In this document: positions 18,420-29,095 of the stretch, one piece after another
How the letters are laid out: every line of letters begins with the position of its first letter
How positions within the stretch are numbered: position 1 is the first letter of the stretch
Source: Diphasiastrum complanatum
Taxonomy: Eukaryota > Streptophyta > Lycopodiopsida > Lycopodiales > Lycopodiaceae
Assembly (NCBI GenBank): GCA_029204225.1
Contig: CM055107.1
Span: 11,917,068-11,946,740, forward strand
Length of the DNA: 29,673 nt
Reading direction: 5' to 3'
The notes under the pieces: generated by a model
What the model was told of the DNA's origin: nothing
Databases searched by the model: none
Seen by the model: the letters and a program-made list of their open reading frames with translations, nothing else
Program-made: the position numbers and the translations under genes

Positions 18420-19020
18420 GCACACAAGGGAGAGAAAAAATCCTCTGTTTCAAGAAGAGGTACTTACCAAGACTGGAGTGATAGAAGGACACAGCTGATA
18501 CGTTACTGTTGCAACAATGTCAGGAATTTTTTCAAAGATTGTTCAAATGAAGATCATGGGGGGCTATTAGGCAAATGTTGCTGAAGCAGATGAAATGGCT
18601 AACACGCCCACACTTATGGAGGGTAAATTAGAAGCAAAAAACTGATGTTTTGCAGGCTTCAGAGGGAAGTTCCACTTTGTAAGATGGTACTTAGACTCGG
18701 CAATAATCTTGCACATGATCTTTGAAAGATCAGCTTTCATAACATTCAAGACCTTGGAACCTGGAAAGGATGTGATAGAAGGAGACAAAGACGTACTCAA
18801 GGGCATTAGACTGGGTCAGTTTCATTTTAATTAGGAGACAGACACAGGGTCAAAAAGATTTTCTATGTGCCAAAACTAGCAAAGAACTTGCTATATATAA
18901 GTATCATGATAGACATGGAAAGGAAATCAGATCATTCACTCTGGTTGCTTTATTGAGAAAATGGAAAAATAGTGGGATAAAACCCAATATGGTGGACTGT
19001 ACCAACTACCACAGCAGAGG
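18420..19020 (+). pseudogene. Ty1/copia relic: gag zinc knuckle, protease, pre-integrase domain
   Basis: RYCCNNVRNFFKDC at 18501-18542 is a decayed CX2CX4HX4C gag knuckle: the first Cys is Arg and His is Asn. WYLDSAIILHM from 18685 matches the copia protease motif W-x-L-D-S-G-A-S-x-H-M, with Gly missing; the candidate catalytic Asp is at 18694-18696. After a TAG near 18833 and a frame change, FYVPKLAKNLLYIS at about 18861-18902 matches the start of the copia pre-integrase domain, and GGLYQL near 18990-19007 matches its end. The order gag, protease, pre-integrase is that of Ty1/copia. The rest of pol is absent: 19030 onward is the palindrome family. Dead. Confidence 0.75.
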
Positions 19021-19030
19021 GGAAGAAAGA

Positions 19031-19105
19031 TGCTCACAAGAATTTGATTAGCAAGACATGGGCTTGTTGATCACCGACAATTAGCAAGCCCATGGCTTGT
19101 TGATC
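19031..19105. repeat. two further copies of the palindromic core
   Basis: TGCTCACAAG ... GCAAGACATGGGCTTGTTGATC (19031-19072) is a diverged copy of the 63-bp palindrome. A second core, CAAGCC-CAT-GGCTTG then TTGATC, at 19085-19105 has CAT where the first palindrome has ATG, so it lies in the opposite orientation. GGATCAACAA at 19133-19142 repeats the outer motif. Confidence 0.7.
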
Positions 19106-19454
19106 TGATCCTTGGCAGCGGCTAGCGCATGGATCAACAATAGTCTTAAAATTTACAATCTTAAAGAACTATTTCAGCAACAATGCTTATCAAGATATCT
19201 GCAAATCGTTGTTGATGGTTGCTTCAAAAGCTCTTGATCTTCCACTGAGCTGAATAGTTCAACTATATTGCTTCTGCCTCTCTATCCTTCTTGCATGGTT
19301 ATCTCTCTATAATCAATGTTTATCCATATCAAAACAAGAAGTTGGTAATGACAATGATTGAAACAAGATGAGATGAAGATCATGTCTATCCAAGATTGCA
19401 AGATTTGATAGAGTTGCTTGAGAAATAATAGAACTCTAAAAGAACAGAATGAGT

Positions 19455-19493
19455 TGTTTGTCATTGAGAGTTTCTGTTTGTCATTGAGAGTTT
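19455..19493 (+). repeat. 20-bp tandem repeat, two copies
   Basis: TGTTTGTCATTGAGAGTTT at 19455-19473 is repeated at 19475-19493 with one base between. Confidence 0.95.
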
Positions 19494-21073
19494 TGATAGT
19501 GATGCATCTGGAATGACATACAATGTTACAATTTCAAAAGACCCCTCTTGCACATGCATGGATTTCTAGAAAAATATTGCTATCACATGTAAGAGTATGT
19601 ATTTTGTTTACTTGAGATTAAAGGGCTTGGATGTGAATGAAAACATGTTTATTCACCAACCAATCCTAAGTCAACAATAGTTGATCCACATGATGTCATG
19701 GTCTTGACATTTTAAGGTTGCTAGTTGTAATGCAAACGATTACAATGTGCCATTCTCTTTTTTAATTCAAGTCTACAGAAAGTTTCAAAGCTCCAAATTG
19801 GTTGTTTGAGTGAGATTTTAAAATATAGGATATAGAGTAAAAGTATATATATGTTATTGTTGTTATATTTGCACTATTTCACATCTTTATAGATGCACAA
19901 GTTTCAATAACAATAAAGGTATATAGTCATTGTTTTGAAAGAATTTTTCCTAAATGTTCCATTATTTTATATCAAAATAATTACCACGATCTCCAATATT
20001 CATAAAAAATAAAAAATAAAAAAATAAAAAAAATAATTAAAAAAAAAAAACTTGCAAAACTCACATAAATTTACTCACAAAATGCAAAATCCCTTGTATC
20101 AATGATAAAAATATATTTAGAATCCTTCAAAATATGGAAAATCATAGGGGGGATAGACATAGGCCGAGTTGTTTAACAAAGATTTCATAGACTGCTTGAG
20201 AATCACTACAAGGGCCATTATGGATTGAAGTCATAAATAGTTTTGTAAACTAAGGAATGAGTCTAGAGAAAATAGCCCAATTTAACATAATATTAAGCTC
20301 ATTACTTGCATTTCAGATGAAAAATACTAAAACATTTTCTAAGAAATTCCAACTTCCACATTTCGTAGCAAAAAAAGCAACTAGATTATGACGTAAAAGA
20401 ACTTCATCAATGTTGATATTCTCAATTAGATTAGGTAGGAAAATTGTCTTGAAAAATTATTTCCAATTTTTTGAAGTGATAAGAAAGAAGCACGTGGAAT
20501 AGTTTCGTTAGCCCTTCTATGACATGCAAACATCTGAGACACAAAATATTTTTGTTAACTTGCTAATTGTTGGCAAATCCACCTATAAGATTTTTCATTC
20601 TTGCGTTTCCTAGTTGCAATGTACTTGATGCAGTTGTACTTTCGACGTCAAATATGTTTCTTATCATGTGTATCACATTTGTGGAGACAAATATCTAAAG
20701 GAATAGTAGGTTGAGTAGAGGAGTTTTTGTAGGATGTCAAAGGGATGACTCGATTGAACATACATATTTGCAATAACATTACTTGCATCCGTGGAGTATC
20801 TTTTAAAGTAATCTAGTAGAATGGTTAGGTAAGGGGTGGATGTTGTCATTTCCATCATCCCAAGCATGAGCTCCTTTTGTTTTGAGTTTCATGGATGTAA
20901 TCCTTTTTATATGGCCACATGGAGTGGAGTTTAACTAAGAATTCTTGCGTGCTAAATATCTTCATTTCTTATGTGGTTTTATGTGTTCTGAGCAAAACGA
21001 GTAAATGTGGAGTTTTTTTTGTGACATACAACCACATTCAACAAAGAGGATGTGGACTGATTGATTCCCTGAC

Positions 21074-21078
<5 letters not shown>
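19494..21078. other. no gene seen; A-rich low-complexity tract at about 20004-20050
   Basis: A+T-rich DNA. The tract at 20004-20050 is A with scattered T. Minus-strand open stretches (for example 20867-20673) are short and show no family motif I recognise. Confidence 0.55.

Positions 21079-21157
<79 letters not shown>
21079..21157 (+). repeat. (CT)n microsatellite, 79 bp
   Basis: Perfect CT dinucleotide tract of 39 units. The open frames that run through it on both strands are artefacts of the repeat. Confidence 0.97.
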
Positions 21158-21160
<3 letters not shown>

Positions 21161-21299
21161 GAGCTCTAACAACCAAGAATAACAAGCATGAACCTTCTTT
21201 GTTGTTGGTGACCCATTGAAACATGATGGCTTGTGTTCCTACACACTAAGCTCGAACAATAAGCAATGAAGGTGATCTCTATGTATCTGCCATGTTATA

Positions 21300-21319
21300 G
21301 CATGCATGCATGCATGCAT
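21300..21319. repeat. (GCAT)5 self-complementary repeat
   Basis: GCATGCATGCATGCATGCAT, a tetranucleotide microsatellite that pairs with itself and contains overlapping CATGCA (RY) motifs. Confidence 0.97.
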
Positions 21320-21322
21320 ATT

Positions 21323-21464
21323 AAGAAGCATGGATAGGAAGATAGTCTACAATCACGACATACAAGATGACAAACTACAACTGTTGGGATAACAAGAAGC
21401 ATTGGTAGGAAGATAGTCTACAATCACGACATACAAGACAACAAACTACAATTGTTAAGGTAGC
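21323..21464 (+). repeat. 71-bp tandem duplication
   Basis: Copy 1 (21323-21393) and copy 2 (21394-21464) share AGGAAGATAGTCTACAATC and the sequence that follows, with a few substitutions (for example GATGACAAAC against GACAACAAAC). Confidence 0.9.
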
Positions 21465-21727
21465 AAGTCCCAACTAGAGATTGCATGCATTGATGCTAGC
21501 ACAAACATTTGCAACATCATATTCATGATTGTAATTGAAGCCTTTCATTTCATAACGATGTTGCAATGGCCCACCAAACCAAATACATAACAAATGTGAT
21601 GTCAAACGGTAAACACTAAAAGTTTTTTTATCCTTGTAAATGCAGCACACCCAAAGTTTTGGGCTGATTTTGGAAAGTCATGCTATGTATGCTAGATAGA
21701 CCCTTGGAACTCTACCTATGGGGGTAA

Positions 21728-21731
<4 letters not shown>

Positions 21732-21785
<54 letters not shown>
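21732..21785 (+). repeat. (GA)n microsatellite, 54 bp
   Basis: Perfect GA dinucleotide run of 27 units. Confidence 0.97.
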
Positions 21786-21789
<4 letters not shown>

Positions 21790-22129
21790 TGTGCAACACC
21801 CTTAAAACCAATGGTAGTTCCTTGTAAGTTGAGTTTTGGAAGAGCAAAATTCTCCCTTGACTAAGTAAACACATAGTTTTGCTTGCGTAAGGAAGGCTGA
21901 TTTCAGGTTACTTAAAGCAAAAAACCATTAAGTGTGAGAATTGTGTACATTTGTGTACAATTGCACAAAGCATATTTTCTACAAGTACTAGTGTAAATAT
22001 ACTCTAAGAAGCTTTTTTTACAAGTTTGTATGAAGACTGAGAGCATTCAAGGATAAAGGTAATCAAAAGATAGTTCTAGGTAGAGAGATCATTTGTGGTG
22101 GAGAAATCAATTGGAGAGGGTGGAGAGCG

Positions 22130-22182
22130 CCCCCCCCCCCCCCCCCCCCCCCTCCCCCCCCCCCCCCCCCCCCCCCCCCCCC
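22130..22182 (+). repeat. poly(C) tract, 53 bp with one T
   Basis: 23 C, one T (22153), then 29 C. The reading frame through it gives only a poly-Pro artefact. Such a run on one strand can form an i-motif, and on the other a G-quadruplex. Confidence 0.95.
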
Positions 22183-22520
22183 TTCCCTACATTCTCATTC
22201 TTGATTGCTCGATAGTATTGTCTCTTCCATTTATGCTCATTGCATTTAATTATTTCCATACTTTAAAGTGTTCTTCTTGTTGTCCTGAATTATAGATCCA
22301 GTCTGCCATTCTCTAGGATCATAATTCTTAATCATTTGGAGATCCAAATTGTGTAGATCATTGTACATCTATCCGTACACTTTCTGAAGTGTTTTTTATG
22401 CATTTTGATGATCTTGTTGAATCTTCTAGCTTGCTGCCACAGCCACATACAGATCTGGATCAGATGTCTCCAAGCCGATTGCTCAAGATCTTTTTACATC
22501 AAGCTTCAAAGTGATTTTAT

Positions 22521-22655
22521 GCTTGCATGTTCTTGCATGAAGTCCTGCAGGAACTCCTAGACCTTGCATGGTCAGTGCATGCTCTTGCATGTTGTTGCAT
22601 GAGCTTGCATGTTGCTTAAACGTTCTTGCATGTCAATGCATGTTAATTGCATGTG
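22521..22655 (+). repeat. cluster of TGCATG motifs
   Basis: Ten TGCATG hexamers occur in about 135 bp, seven of them as TTGCATG, often 9-15 bp apart (for example GTTCTTGCATG and GCTCTTGCATG). It may be a degenerate short tandem repeat. TGCATG is also the complement of the RY element CATGCA bound by plant B3 factors. Confidence 0.85.
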
Positions 22656-22659
22656 GTCT

Positions 22660-23012
22660 TTTAAGCCTCGAGGCAACTTGTGGGCTTATTAGATCCAAGA
22701 TCCTCGAGCTTCCGCTAAACTTTGGTGTCTAGAATTGTGTTTTTACATGCTCTAGGCCACCCCGATTTGTAGCAAATAGAAGCAACAACCATATCTTAAA
22801 CTGAACAATTGATGAATCATCAGAGGGATTTCCATGAAGCCAAATGCAATAATGCTTTGTCCAGATAATCAAACATTATGTGATCATTATCTTGAACTTT
22901 CATTTGATATGAAGTTATTAATTTTTAAGCTGTTTACCAAAATAATTTTTTTCCAAGTGGCTCCCCAAGGTTATTATGTATTTGATGCTTAGAAGCCCGT
23001 TCAAAATGGGTT
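22660..23012. other. no gene seen
   Basis: Intergenic sequence with no motif or repeat that I can support. Confidence 0.5.
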
Positions 23013-23060
23013 GGAACGTTCCGTTCCGTACGTTCCGGAACGTACTGGGTCGGAACGAGT
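23013..23060. repeat. GGAAC/GTTCC cluster with an 18-bp perfect palindrome
   Basis: GTACGTTCCGGAACGTAC (23028-23045) is a perfect palindrome. It sits in a run of GGAACGTTCCGTTCC and GGAACGTACTGGGTCGGAAC. The GAAnnTTC and TTCnnGAA arrangements also fit heat-shock element spacing. The same GTTCCGGAAC core recurs in the palindrome at 23601. Confidence 0.85.
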
Positions 23061-23600
23061 TCATGTAAAAAAGAAACAAGGCATCAAAGTGCCACTTGCT
23101 GGCCGTGATCTTCCTTCTTCCCACTAAGGGATGCTTATAATGCATTGAGTACACTACAGATCAGAAATCGATTTGAAATCATTGTTCAAGACATAGGTTC
23201 AAGACAAGACATATCCGAGCTAGAATCGCTGTATCTTGATACATTGAATACAATCATCAGAGGAAAGAGGCTGCCAACCACTGGCCTACATTCCAAAGAC
23301 TTAACACGTTGATCTTGAGTGGCTTTCACCACAACACAAATTTAAATCAAGAAATTGCCTTGAAAAAAAGTGACTACATTGCTTACAAAAATGTTGTTTT
23401 TGCCATTTGCTATTACGTTTGCTGCTTTCAGTTGTAGTGTACGCACTTTTTTGGACATTCATGGTAGGATATTTGTGATCCAAGCTCAGGCTTTCTAGCA
23501 AAGTTTTTGATGTTGATAAGAAAATAGGTTATCTTTGTATCTAAATAGGACAACGCTATGTATCTTTTTAAAAATGGTATTTTTTGAAAAAAAAAATTGG

Positions 23601-23624
23601 GAGTCCCGTTCCGGAACGGGACTC
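23601..23624. repeat. 24-bp perfect palindrome with a GTTCCGGAAC core
   Basis: GAGTCCCGTTCC is followed at once by its own complement GGAACGGGACTC. It shares the ten-base core with 23028-23045, and CCGGAACGGAAC at 23998-24009 is a third, single-armed relative. Confidence 0.95.
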
Positions 23625-25672
23625 GCAAAAAAAGATTTGATGCAAGTATGATGTGAATATTATAAAAGGAAAGGGAACAAGATTTCCTTGTAAATATGCT
23701 GACTTTATGCTCAAGTATGAGGCAATTACATTTTTTTATAATACCAAGTTCACGTCCACATGCACATAAAGTTCTATATTTATTACAATAAAATCAGAGG
23801 ATATAGTAACACAAATATGAACTACGACCATGGCATGCACGAGGTTTTAAAATCATTTAAATTTCACAAAAAACATCTTCAATTCCAGCTATTATGGATG
23901 ATATCAATGAGAATCTGTTTACATCTAGACTTCAGCACTACTACGTTCTTTAAGCAGCTTTCTAAATTTAAGGATGCATATCATAAAACTTTACTTGCCG
24001 GAACGGAACAAGATTAATAATAGAAAACGATGCATATAATTGTTCATTTCATTGAACAGATGATTATTTTTCTCTCTCTTGTATGAATCAAGACTACTTT
24101 CCAAATTGTACGTCCACTTTTGAAAATAGGCTTTAGTTATGTCCAATAAATCATTTTCTGTGACATGATTTCATGGCTTATCATCTACATTACAAAGTTG
24201 TTGTTGGTACAACTATTAGCTTGCAGGTATCTATAGGTCAGTCTGTTTGCCTACTGCATGGATCCACTCTCTTTGTTGAGATTAATCTGTTTTTCTTTTT
24301 GTAGCAGTACAGGGTCTTAGATTATACCCTGGGCCTATTGACTCATGACATCAGGCCCAATACATTCCAATGAAGAGGCTCTCAACATGCTGTTGCATAA
24401 TATGCTAACCATAAGAAAATATCTCAACCATATTTTAACTAGAGTTCCAAACTTTACCTTCTAGTTAATTTTTCAATTCTTCTTGGAAAAAGTGTAATTC
24501 AATGGTGGAAAATAAAAGATTATCCACTCCCCATTTTTACTGCTGTGCATAGTACTAGCAGTGTAAAAATGCTGCTACCGGGGTTTGTACCACCACATTT
24601 CCTGCTAACAGATGAACGGCAAATTTTTCAGGTTCATGTATGCTATGCATTATTGAGGGAGATGGCTTGTAGCAATCATTGATTTCTGCATTCTGCATGC
24701 AGGATAACTTCTCCTCAACAAATGTTTCAACACAAGGTCAGGTACCTCAAGTTTTAGCAGCTGGCTTCAAATTTTCTTCTTATGAGTATGGTAGTGTTAA
24801 AAACCGTAAAAACTGCTTGATGTAGCAATGCCAAATTTACAAGATGAGAATGTCTTTGACAGTTTGACCAGTGCTCAGCACTGCACTTTGCTTGGAATTA
24901 TGTACACATCATTAATACTGTAGGCTGTTAAGTCTCGGAGGGGTACCTATATATAGAAGACATGTGATCTTTAACTCTATGGAGTCCACCCATAAAGTCT
25001 TAGGCCATTGACTCCACCATGCAAAGCACAGACTATATGCTACGACATGCATCCATCTGCTCATTGACAAAAGTGTTTCTCAGATGAAAGCTATCAGAAG
25101 TTTGTTCTAAAAAATGGGCTGTTCCCTTCAAAGCACTGGTTACAAACAGCATTAACTTTGATGCCGAAGTTTGAGAGCTTAGATACATAAAAAATGATCA
25201 TTGAACTACAATCGCTAAAAGTTGAACTCTTCACCTTTTTAGAGAACTGAAGATCCAAGTGTGACTAGTCAAGAGGCATCAGTCCAAAGTATCGCAGACA
25301 AGATGACAAAATGCACAGTATCATTGTGCTATAGTTGTACCCACAGAGTCAACATGGAAATGAACTGAAAGCATTTTGTTGCTTATGGGCAAAATCTTCT
25401 CAGCCAAAATCTGCACATTTTACAATGAATCCACTACAATCCTTAATATTGAACTTCACTCTTGAGCAGGAATATCATATCAGCAAGAAGCAGTGCGAAA
25501 AGATGGCATATGCATAGGAGTTAATTCATATTTCTTTCTGTGGCTAGTCCTCCAAAATCCTTAAGAATGTACAGCAAATTATAAGCAAAAACCAGTTTTT
25601 AAGAAACTCTTAACATTTCTGCACACAAATCTTTGTGATGTCCCACTTGCTGTCTTGCTCATCTTCATGTGG

Positions 25673-25675
<3 letters not shown>
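23625..25675. other. no gene seen
   Basis: A+T-rich intergenic DNA. Short open frames have no motif. Some splice-like signals (for example TTTTTGTAG at about 24296-24304) are not backed by coding sequence. Confidence 0.55.

Positions 25676-25733
<58 letters not shown>
25676..25733 (+). repeat. (TC)n microsatellite, 58 bp
   Basis: Perfect TC dinucleotide run of 29 units. Confidence 0.97.
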
Positions 25734-25735
<2 letters not shown>

Positions 25736-26660
25736 AAACTTCTGGATTCAATATAGAAGTGGACACTGCTAGTAACACCACTTCTAATTTGGGCGAGTAA
25801 AACTTACAGATATGTAAGCAGGATGTGACTTGAAGTCATGTAAAGCTTTCCCTAGGATACACAAACAGCAGCTCTCAGTAAACACTGGTCTACAAAATTG
25901 CCAGCAAGTTTTTACATTAGTAGAAGCAACTTAAAACACTCTCCTTGGAAAAGTTGATTTCCAGAAGAAACTTTTGTTACACTGTGCTGCACTGCAAAAT
26001 TACATTCAATCGAATTACATTGGAAACAAAGCATGACTTAACTCTAAAGATAATAGTTCCAATGTAGCGTAATCGATAAAAGGGTTCTGAATGATAGTTA
26101 CACCATCACAGAATAACATGCCAAATTGAACAATAGAACTACAAACTGTCAAAGAATAATGAATCTCCTTATTAATAAGATTTTAAGAACAGGTTGCCTT
26201 GCACACTCTCCTCCAAAGGAATATTACCGTATCTTAGTTCTCTCTCAAAAAAGCTCACAATCTCTATCATGAAAGGCTACTAAATAAGGGGACCCATTCA
26301 GGACAATTAAAGTCTCCAGTTTCCCAGTTTCTCTTTAGGGTTGGGTGTCCAAACGTTAGTCTCTTTCCTGAAAATGCAGTTGGGTAGTTGACCCATGGTC
26401 CAAATACAATTATTAATATTTGAGGTTCACGGATAATCAACAAAGCCCCAGGTAGGAGATTCAGAAGCAACAAGCACCAACATGGTGGCACACACACTAG
26501 TCTCAATTCACTGCAAAGTCTGATTGGTTTATTCTGATGACGTAATGGATACCTTGTGATTATTCTGCCCCTTTTTTGAACATCTTAAAAAGCAGAATAG
26601 ACATGTGTTTTTTTTAAATGAATGTGCTGTGCTTTCCATCCTGCGCGTCAGGCGTCAGGT
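25734..26660. other. no gene supported; one unrecognised minus-strand frame
   Basis: The minus-strand open frame 26506-26267 has a hydrophobic start and then a polar stretch (HPTLKRNWETGDFNCPEWV). I do not recognise it. Without a second exon or a known family it stays unassigned. Confidence 0.4.
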
Positions 26661-26667
26661 GTACAGC

Positions 26668-26679
26668 TGCCACGTGGCA
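26668..26679. promoter_or_regulatory. G-box palindrome
   Basis: TGCCACGTGGCA is a 12-bp perfect palindrome around CACGTG, the strongest form of the plant G-box/ABRE bound by bZIP and bHLH factors. AGTCAA, the complement of the W-box core TTGAC(T), lies at 26691-26696 and again at about 26701-26706. No adjacent gene is seen, so its role is open. Confidence 0.55.
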
Positions 26680-26760
26680 TTTTCAGACTAGTCAATCAGA
26701 GTCAAAGTGCTCATTATGCCTCATAAGGTACATGTGGAAAAAGTCGTACCCATTACGCAA

Positions 26761-26802
26761 TGGAAGGCACCAGGCAGAATGTCCTCTGCCCGGCACCTTC
26801 CA
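26761..26802. repeat. 18-bp imperfect hairpin, 6-nt loop
   Basis: Left arm 26761-26778 (TGGAAGGCACCAGGCAGA) pairs with 26785-26802 (TCTGCCCGGCACCTTCCA) except at three positions. It is GC-rich against an A+T-rich background. It is too short for a typical plant miRNA precursor. Confidence 0.7.
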
Positions 26803-27019
26803 TAGTACGTATTGATTTAAAGTTTCAACATGGTTTCTCATACTATGCACTTGAAATTCGTTTTTCAGCTCTTAGTACAACATGAATTTCTTGCCAACCA
26901 GTCAATATGTACCTTTGTTGGTGTCAAATTAAGTTTTGGGTTTTATTCTGTGTAGTAGTACCGTTTCCCTCAATCCTACCAAAGTTCAAGCTATTACATG
27001 TTGACCTACACCTACTAAC

Positions 27020-27620
27020 GTCCATATTGTATGTATGTTTTGAGGCCTTATGTAAGCATGTGCCACAGTTTGCCTCCATTGCACATCCTTTACATGCCTT
27101 GCTTTGTAAGTGTAATGAATTTGCGTGGTTCACTTCATGTCAAAAAGCCTTTTCCCATGTCAAACATTTACTTGCCATTGTACATGTTGTTGCCTTGCCA
27201 GATTTTAATCAATAGTTTATTCTTAAGACAAAGGCTAGTGTTGCAGGTGTCGGTGACCTTCTTTGCCATTGTACTTGTTATTTCACTCACTGATTATGTT
27301 CTTATGAGACTTGTTATTTCACTCACAAAAAAGAACTCTTGTTGGCTGAAGTTCATCGGTCAGTTTTGGTCAGCAGTATTAGCTAAACTAGAAACATCTT
27401 GAGCTTTTGTTTTTCGGATTATCCTGAGTCACGGATGGTCAAACCGAAAGAACTAATTAGAAGATGGAACAGATGCTACGAGCATACGTTTTCAGCGGCA
27501 ATCTCATTCGGAGAAGTATCCCCCCTTAATTGAGTGTGCCTACAATAGTAGTAAGCATTTAGCTACCGGTTATAGCCCACTTATGCTTTATGTACAAATA
27601 TCAACCTAGATCATCTATTT
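27020..27620 (+). pseudogene. gypsy RT thumb / integrase relic
   Basis: The first block (to TAG 27213-27215) reads FASIAHPLHALL, then CQKAFSHVKHLL and VALPDFN, which is the RT thumb of plant gypsy elements. FILKTKASVAGVG follows the stop and matches the start of RNase H, with the catalytic Asp of the TDAS motif replaced by Lys. Most of RNase H and the integrase N-terminus are missing. The second block holds integrase core pieces in shifting frames: KFIGQFWSAVLAKLET (about 27342), TDGQTERTN (about 27431) followed by a stop, and KYPPLIECAYNSSKHLATGY (about 27513). Dead. It is cut off on the right by the start of the LTR element at about 27865. Confidence 0.78.
27273..27326 (+). repeat. 18-bp direct repeat, 36-bp offset
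   Basis: ACTTGTTATTTCACTCAC at 27273-27290 and 27309-27326, inside the gypsy relic where RNase H should continue. It marks a local duplication. Confidence 0.9.
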
Positions 27621-27864
27621 TTGTAGAACCTCGAACGACAAAGTCCCAGAAAGTATAGTTGTAACCAATAACTTGTCTTTACAGCACATCTATTTCAGTT
27701 AGCTACTATACCACTCCTTCACATACAAAGTGATTTTCATTCCTTCCCTTACTAATAACATTGTGCTTAGGAGGGTCGATATCTATCACTTCTTCAGGCT
27801 ATTACTAGATAGTCACCATGACTATTTGGGTCAATTGTAGCATATCATAGCTTCTCAATGCTCA

Positions 27865-28309
27865 TGTTATTGCTAGCTCTGAGAAAGAGAATTTGAGGGC
27901 TATTATATATCATCTCAGAACCACAATTCAAGAACTGGGTACAACTAAAACGGGAATGGAAACGCATTATAGTCCATACTTCTCTACTTTCGACAGTATT
28001 AGTGGACACGCAATTTATATTTACACGTGACGGGCCTAGCAATACTATTTTACATGGTTTTCTATTTTTGGCCCTGATTTTTGAATTTCACTTTCCCTCA
28101 AATCAATATGAAGGGAGGTAGGGTTTGTCCACTATAAATAGGCACTAAGGCTGGTCATTTGCTAGTTTTGATCATTTGAGTCTTGGGCTTCTTGTAGGGG
28201 AGTTGTACTATTTTGGAGATCTTAGTTGGAGATCCGCCTGAGTTATCGGCGGCCATTGATATTCACACAATTTCTTAGTTGGAGAATGTTGGTGAATCTG
28301 TTCATAACA
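27865..28309 (+). mobile_element. candidate LTR of the right-hand retroelement
   Basis: It begins TGTTAT and ends ATAACA directly before the primer binding site, a perfect 6-bp inverted terminal repeat, with a length of 445 bp. The TATA box lies 267 bp from the start. An alternative start is TGACGGG at 28028. The end is secure because of the primer site; the start is less so. Confidence 0.5.
28133..28140 (+). promoter_or_regulatory. TATA box in the right LTR
   Basis: TATAAATA followed by GG, as in the left LTR, then GTCATTTG about 14 bp on, also as in the left one. Confidence 0.6.
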
Positions 28310-28321
28310 TGGTATTAGAGC
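28310..28321 (+). other. primer binding site (tRNA-Met type), right element
   Basis: TGGTATTAGAGC, one base from TGGTATCAGAGC, directly after the LTR end ATAACA. It is followed by ACTTTCCTG, as in the left element. Confidence 0.75.
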
Positions 28322-28630
28322 ACTTTCCTGAGCGATTGGAGTGCTTTTTTGTTTTATGATTTTCTTTGCAGGTTTAAGGATCTTTATTGAAGGACTAAGA
28401 TCTGCTATCTCTTTTCTCTCTTCATCTCTCTCTAGTTGGATCTTCATCTTTTGGTGGATCTTCAGCTCTCTCTTTCTAGATAATTTTCTAGCCGTTTTTC
28501 TCTCTCAATTTTAATTTTCACATTTTTTTGTCATAACTTCTTTGTTTGTGAGTGAACTTGAGTTTTGTTAGTTGCATTGGTGTCATAGCAAGTCGGCGCC
28601 TATGATGATGTAAATTTTTTTGCTGGCCGT

Positions 28631-28647
28631 AAACCCTAAACCCTAAA
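28631..28647 (+). promoter_or_regulatory. telo-box (AAACCCTAAACCCTAAA)
   Basis: Two and a half plant telomere-type repeats in the leader, about 310 bp after the primer site. Single telo-boxes are known in plant promoters and leaders of translation-related genes. Here it may be part of the retroelement leader. Confidence 0.75.
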
Positions 28648-29095
28648 TTTTAGTTTTTGGAAAAAACTCATCTTTTTCATCCTTTTTCATGATAGAAGTT
28701 CAAAATAATCATATGGATGAGGGTGCTGGCTGAGACAAGACTATTGATCCAGGTATCATGTCAAACGGAGGACTACATCCAAAGATCTTGCAAAGTTTTC
28801 CAAAGGGGTATTTTCTTACTTTTCATTTCTTTTAATTGTTCTTTTCGCATATGTGATTGGATCTTGTTCTTTCTTATCGTTCCTTGATTCTTAAGATCCA
28901 TTTTGTATCCATTTTTTACTTCTTAAAAGTGAAGGTTTTGAAAAGTCAAACCTTGGTCAAATTGGAATATTCTATTTTCTGTTCAAAAAGATTCTGTTTT
29001 TGGATCTCTCCATACTTTGCTTTTCAAGAAGTTCATTGCACTTTAAAGTTGGCCAAACGGATGTCTCATTCTCAAGATATTACACTTTGAAGTCA

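Noticed and set aside
20919-21224. Frames encoding poly-Ser-Leu and poly-Arg-Glu
   Set aside because: Translation of the (CT)n tract at 21079-21157.
22095-22295. 66-codon frame with a poly-Pro run
   Set aside because: Translation of the poly(C) tract.
28631-28647. Interstitial telomere array
   Set aside because: Only two and a half TTTAGGG-type units; too short for a telomere remnant and better described as a telo-box.
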